From: Rifleibacterium sp035352635
Lineage (GTDB): Bacteria > Muiribacteriota > Ozemobacteria > Ozemobacterales > Ozemobacteraceae
Reading direction: 5' to 3'
Assembly (NCBI GenBank): GCA_035352635.1
Contig: DAOPYA010000007.1
Location: 3,654-67,653 of the forward strand
DNA: 64,000 bases
A program made the position numbers and the translations under genes. The notes under the pieces are model-generated. The model saw only the letters and a program-made list of their open reading frames with translations. It did no database searches and was not told the origin of the DNA. This document shows positions 61,081 through 64,000 of this stretch, piece after piece (positions within the stretch are counted from its first letter, which is position 1; each line of letters begins with the position of its first letter).

Positions 61081-64000
61081 TTACCTCAATACTGCCAGTT
61101 TGCAGGTCTTCTTGACTTTGATCGACGGATTAAGCGGGTCACGCACTTCAATTTTTGCCAGGTAAACCCCGTTGGCAACCTCTTTGCCAGCTTCATTGCG
61201 CAGATCCCACAGAACGTCATACAGGTAGCGGGAAGCGCCCGCGCCGTAATTTTCCTTGACCGCCCTGACATTGTTAAGTTTGATAACCTTGTGTCCGGCT
61301 GTGTCGTAGATCTTGATACTCACCAGATCGTCATTAAGATCGCCACTGTTGGCGCTGATTCTGATGTAACCGCGCCGACTGGCCGGGTTCGGGTACTGCA
61401 TGATCTGAGTGACCTGCAGCGGCAGCTTGACCTGAAACCTTATGGTAGCCGACTGACTGCGATTACCGGTTCTATCAGAGGCCTTGATGACCAGGTCATG
61501 ATGACCACTGGTAAGTTCGGCCATGGGTTTAAAGCTGAACCGGCCCTGACTGTCGATCGCTATCGGCTGAGCCAGCCCTGAATCGATATGAGCAACCACC
61601 TGGTCTGCTGCCAGGCCAGAGCCTGCTTCCTTGATCTGACCTGTGAATTCGGGTCTTGAAACACTGAAGGGTTCTTCAGCGGCTACATCAGTATCAAATG
61701 TGACTTCAGGGGCAACCGTATCTCTCATTACAGCCAGCATCTGCGCTGAAGTCAGGCGGGCGGCGTAGGCGCCGTCGTCGTTCAGGTCAGCGGTGATGAA
61801 TTTCCAGACGTTGCCGTTCTGGTTGAACAGACCAAGGCCGGCAGTTTCGGTTGCCTGAGGTGCCGAGAGTGCAACGCTGAAGCCGAGGTTGATCTTGTCT
61901 GATGCGATGCTGATTTCGTAGGCATCACTTACCGGCACAAGTTCACGGCTGTTCTGAATCTCTGTATCGCCAGGCAGTGAATAACGCAGGCCGCGTGCCG
62001 CACGGTATTCATTCTGCATCGAAGCCATAAGCTGGCCGTTAGCATTACTCTGGTATTCAAGGCGGTGTTGCAGTATTTTTACGATCGCATCGCCTTTAAG
62101 GCTGTCTTCTGAGAAGTTAAGCTGCAACTGCCTGTCGCCCGATACGACGCTGGCTTTCAGACTGGCGGCCACGTAGGCGATGGTAAAGGTGCCTTCGCCG
62201 GTGCCCTGGTTGCCAGAAAGATCTTCGCCCCTGACAAGCAACGAACCGCTGCTGCCATTCGCAGCATTCAGTGAAACGCCTGCCATGAAGACTAGATTGC
62301 CGCTGCGGGCCTGCATGACCGTGTTGATGGTCGATGCTGAACCGTGCTTCACATAAAGAACCGGAGCCGCGCTCAGCTTTTCATCGCTGGTGGCCAGAAC
62401 GATGATGTCACTCTCGTTGGCCGGGTTCGAAAAGGCCGATACAGTGATCTTCGGTGCCGTCAGGTCGCGGCCCTGAAACTCATAAACAGTAGCCGGTGCC
62501 AGGTTGCCAAACAGGTCAGTTACCCCGTCGGGCACAATCGTATAAGTCTGATTCTCGGTTAAAGTAACTTCGGCAACCAGTCTGACAGTCTTCTGATCGC
62601 TCTGGGCGAATGCCTGGGTCAGAGCAATGCTTGTTCCGCTGGCATTTTTGAGGGTATAATTGCCGGCGATGCCCGCACTGGCAGAGTCGCAGGCTTCATC
62701 AAAGACAATGTTGAATTCTTTCTGGTTGCTCAGACCGGTAAAGTTGTGTGACGCAATCACCGGGCCTTTGCCATCGGCAGTCAACGATGTCTGATTGCCA
62801 GTGCCGGTCAGCGATGCGCCATAAATGCTTCTCACACCGGCAGCGCCGCTGGCAACGCTGATAGTGTAAGTAACACCATCGGTGAATGCAGTGGTTGTCG
62901 TGAACGAGATCGACATGCTGTCGGTTAAGCTGACATTACTGATGTTGAGGGTCGGGGTAGCCGTCAACGAGAGATTGTTGATACTGATGCCGTTGAGTTC
63001 CTGGTTGAACCAGATTTTTGCCGACATCGAGCTGACCTGCGTCACACCGGTAACTTTGAATTCGCTGGTGATCGCCCTGATGGTAACGATGGTCGCGGCT
63101 GTATTGCCGGCATAGTCAGTTGCTTTGATGGTGTAGTCGCCGTCTGTAACCAGATTGCCCTGGTCGTTGCGACCATCCCAGCTGGCCAGGTAAGCGCTGG
63201 CCGATGCCACGAGCGGCAGTCTGCTGATTCTGGCACCGCCGATGTTGTAGATTTCGATATAGTAGACGCCGGTCGCTGAGAGCGTGTCGGTTGAAGTGAC
63301 AAACACATCGAGATTGCCCGCGCTCGGTGAGAATACCGAAACAGGATGACTGGCAACATACATGCTGTAAGTGCTGACTACCGGTGTCGCGGTATCGATT
63401 ACCATGGTGTAAAGGTTTTCGCTGCCTGAAGCGGCAAGGTTGCCGGCGGCATCGACAAGCCCGATATCATAATTTCCATCGGGCAGTCGGGTTGATACAC
63501 GGCTGGCGATGCCCGTAAAGCTCGTTGACCAGTAACCGGTGCCGGCGGCAGCCAGCTGGTAAGTATCAGTAGATACTGCGCTGCGAACCCTCATTCTCGG
63601 TGCTTCTAATTCGGCAGGCGCCTGAAATCGTGGCGAAATAGACGGGTGGCGATATGGATTGAAATAGATTGTCGAAGAAGCGGCATTATTCTCGCCACCG
63701 CTGAATGACAGGCCGGTTACCGTTGGCGTGGCATTATCGACGCGCCATTTAAGATTTTCTAGCGAGAAGTCGTCATTGGTGTCTTTGAGATACATGACAT
63801 AGGTTGTCGGAACAGCAGGCTGCGGGCCATCTGACAGGTTCCAGGTGAACGTGGCGGCCGTGCCGCTGAGAGCGAGCGGGTAAGATGCAACGGTGTTTCC
63901 TTCGAGAGTGTAGTGCAGATAAACGAGCGCCGGGTTTCCGTCGGGGGGCGCGGCCAGTTGCACACTCAAAGTTGCGGCACCCGGTGCTACGATAAAGCTG
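61081..64000 (-). CDS. Second giant multi-Ig surface protein, C-terminal 973 residues (5' end outside window)
   Basis: The frame is open to the last base, so the start lies outside; the apparent TTG start at 63969 is internal. Visible are several Ig-like cassettes (VDNATPTVTGL, DLTAPKITVSAFSNPANESDI, a match to DITPPVLTLTAFSNPANEFDI in the other giant). The C-terminal domain has YPNPA, VSIKIYDTAGHKV, WDLRNEAGK, NGVYLAKIEV and the final KLAVLR, nearly the same as in the other giant protein (KIAVLR). The two proteins are thus paralogues with a common C-terminal domain. The gene ends five bases before the lipoprotein start. Its full length is unknown. Confidence 0.85.
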   Translation of the reverse strand, partial: SFIVAPGAATLSVQLAAPPDGNPALVYLHYTLEGNTVASYPLALSGTAATFTWNLSDGPQPAVPTTYVMYLKDTNDDFSLENLKWRVDNATPTVTGLSFSGGENNAASSTIYFNPYRHPSISPRFQAPAELEAPRMRVRSAVSTDTYQLAAAGTGYWSTSFTGIASRVSTRLPDGNYDIGLVDAAGNLAASGSENLYTMVIDTATPVVSTYSMYVASHPVSVFSPSAGNLDVFVTSTDTLSATGVYYIEIYNIGGARISRLPLVASASAYLASWDGRNDQGNLVTDGDYTIKATDYAGNTAATIVTIRAITSEFKVTGVTQVSSMSAKIWFNQELNGISINNLSLTATPTLNISNVSLTDSMSISFTTTTAFTDGVTYTISVASGAAGVRSIYGASLTGTGNQTSLTADGKGPVIASHNFTGLSNQKEFNIVFDEACDSASAGIAGNYTLKNASGTSIALTQAFAQSDQKTVRLVAEVTLTENQTYTIVPDGVTDLFGNLAPATVYEFQGRDLTAPKITVSAFSNPANESDIIVLATSDEKLSAAPVLYVKHGSASTINTVMQARSGNLVFMAGVSLNAANGSSGSLLVRGEDLSGNQGTGEGTFTIAYVAASLKASVVSGDRQLQLNFSEDSLKGDAIVKILQHRLEYQSNANGQLMASMQNEYRAARGLRYSLPGDTEIQNSRELVPVSDAYEISIASDKINLGFSVALSAPQATETAGLGLFNQNGNVWKFITADLNDDGAYAARLTSAQMLAVMRDTVAPEVTFDTDVAAEEPFSVSRPEFTGQIKEAGSGLAADQVVAHIDSGLAQPIAIDSQGRFSFKPMAELTSGHHDLVIKASDRTGNRSQSATIRFQVKLPLQVTQIMQYPNPASRRGYIRISANSGDLNDDLVSIKIYDTAGHKVIKLNNVRAVKENYGAGASRYLYDVLWDLRNEAGKEVANGVYLAKIEVRDPLNPSIKVKKTCKLAVLR

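Noticed and set aside
48159..64000. Complete type IX secretion system
   Set aside because: Only a PorV-like barrel and cargo-like C-terminal domains are present; no SprA, PorK, PorL, PorM, PorN or sortase is in the window.

Overview
The window reads as a chromosomal segment of a Gram-negative-type (diderm), non-photosynthetic, TPR-rich bacterium with roughly balanced GC. Diderm features are an MlaE/MlaF/MCE lipid-transport operon, a UPF0164/PorV-like outer-membrane protein, two lipoproteins and a type IV pilus set. Firmicutes-like touches are a SpoIVB-type S55 peptidase and an rlmN - PASTA protein - kinase-like protein - rpe neighbourhood. This mixture, with TTG/GTG starts and many TPR and Ig-like proteins, would suit a lineage such as Candidatus Riflebacteria/Ozemobacteria. 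That assignment is inference from gene style only; no rRNA or other phylogenetic marker was analysed.

Layout. 1-7.0 kb: the tail of an envelope or pilus-related protein, then a histidine kinase and a sigma-54-dependent response regulator. Converging on them is a small secreted helical protein with its own -24/-12 (sigma-54) promoter and two tandem dyad enhancer sites. Divergent from it is a membrane HEAGH protein that appears to be leaderless. A phosphodiester glycosidase follows. 7.2-16.5 kb: one long plus-strand operon of S55 peptidase, MlaE, MlaF, MCE protein, asparaginase, zinc-ribbon/TPR membrane protein, gluzincin-type peptidase and methyltransferase. 16.5-22.7 kb: a glycan-style operon of GT2, B12-type radical SAM, AsnB and a TMTC-like membrane TPR protein. 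22.8-33.7 kb: purine nucleoside phosphorylase, prfA, prmC, tsaC, a chemoreceptor, rlmN, a PASTA protein, a tail-anchored pseudokinase, rpe and a TPR protein.

From 33.7 kb on, all genes are on the minus strand. They are a prepilin-peptidase-like protein without its catalytic aspartates, a pilin, a TMTC-like protein, two tandem LtaS/sulfatase-like membrane enzymes, a PAP2 protein, a membrane TPR protein, pilT, pilB, aroE, a STAS protein lacking the phosphorylatable serine and a UPF0164 protein. The last 14.6 kb holds two copies of a giant multi-Ig surface protein plus a TPR lipoprotein. The 3306-residue giant is complete; the other runs off the window. Both end in a FlgD-like, T9SS-like C-terminal domain.

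How the parts may work together (inference): the first block looks like a ZraSR/ZraP-style envelope-stress circuit. The second couples a periplasmic serine peptidase to lipid transport. The 34-43 kb block modifies envelope polymers and recycles lipid. The end of the window exports and displays very large surface proteins. The most unusual items are the self-contained sigma-54 module, the split PASTA/pseudokinase pair at the classical PknB locus, the aspartate-less prepilin peptidase homologue, and the paired giant protein/lipoprotein loci beside a PorV-like protein.
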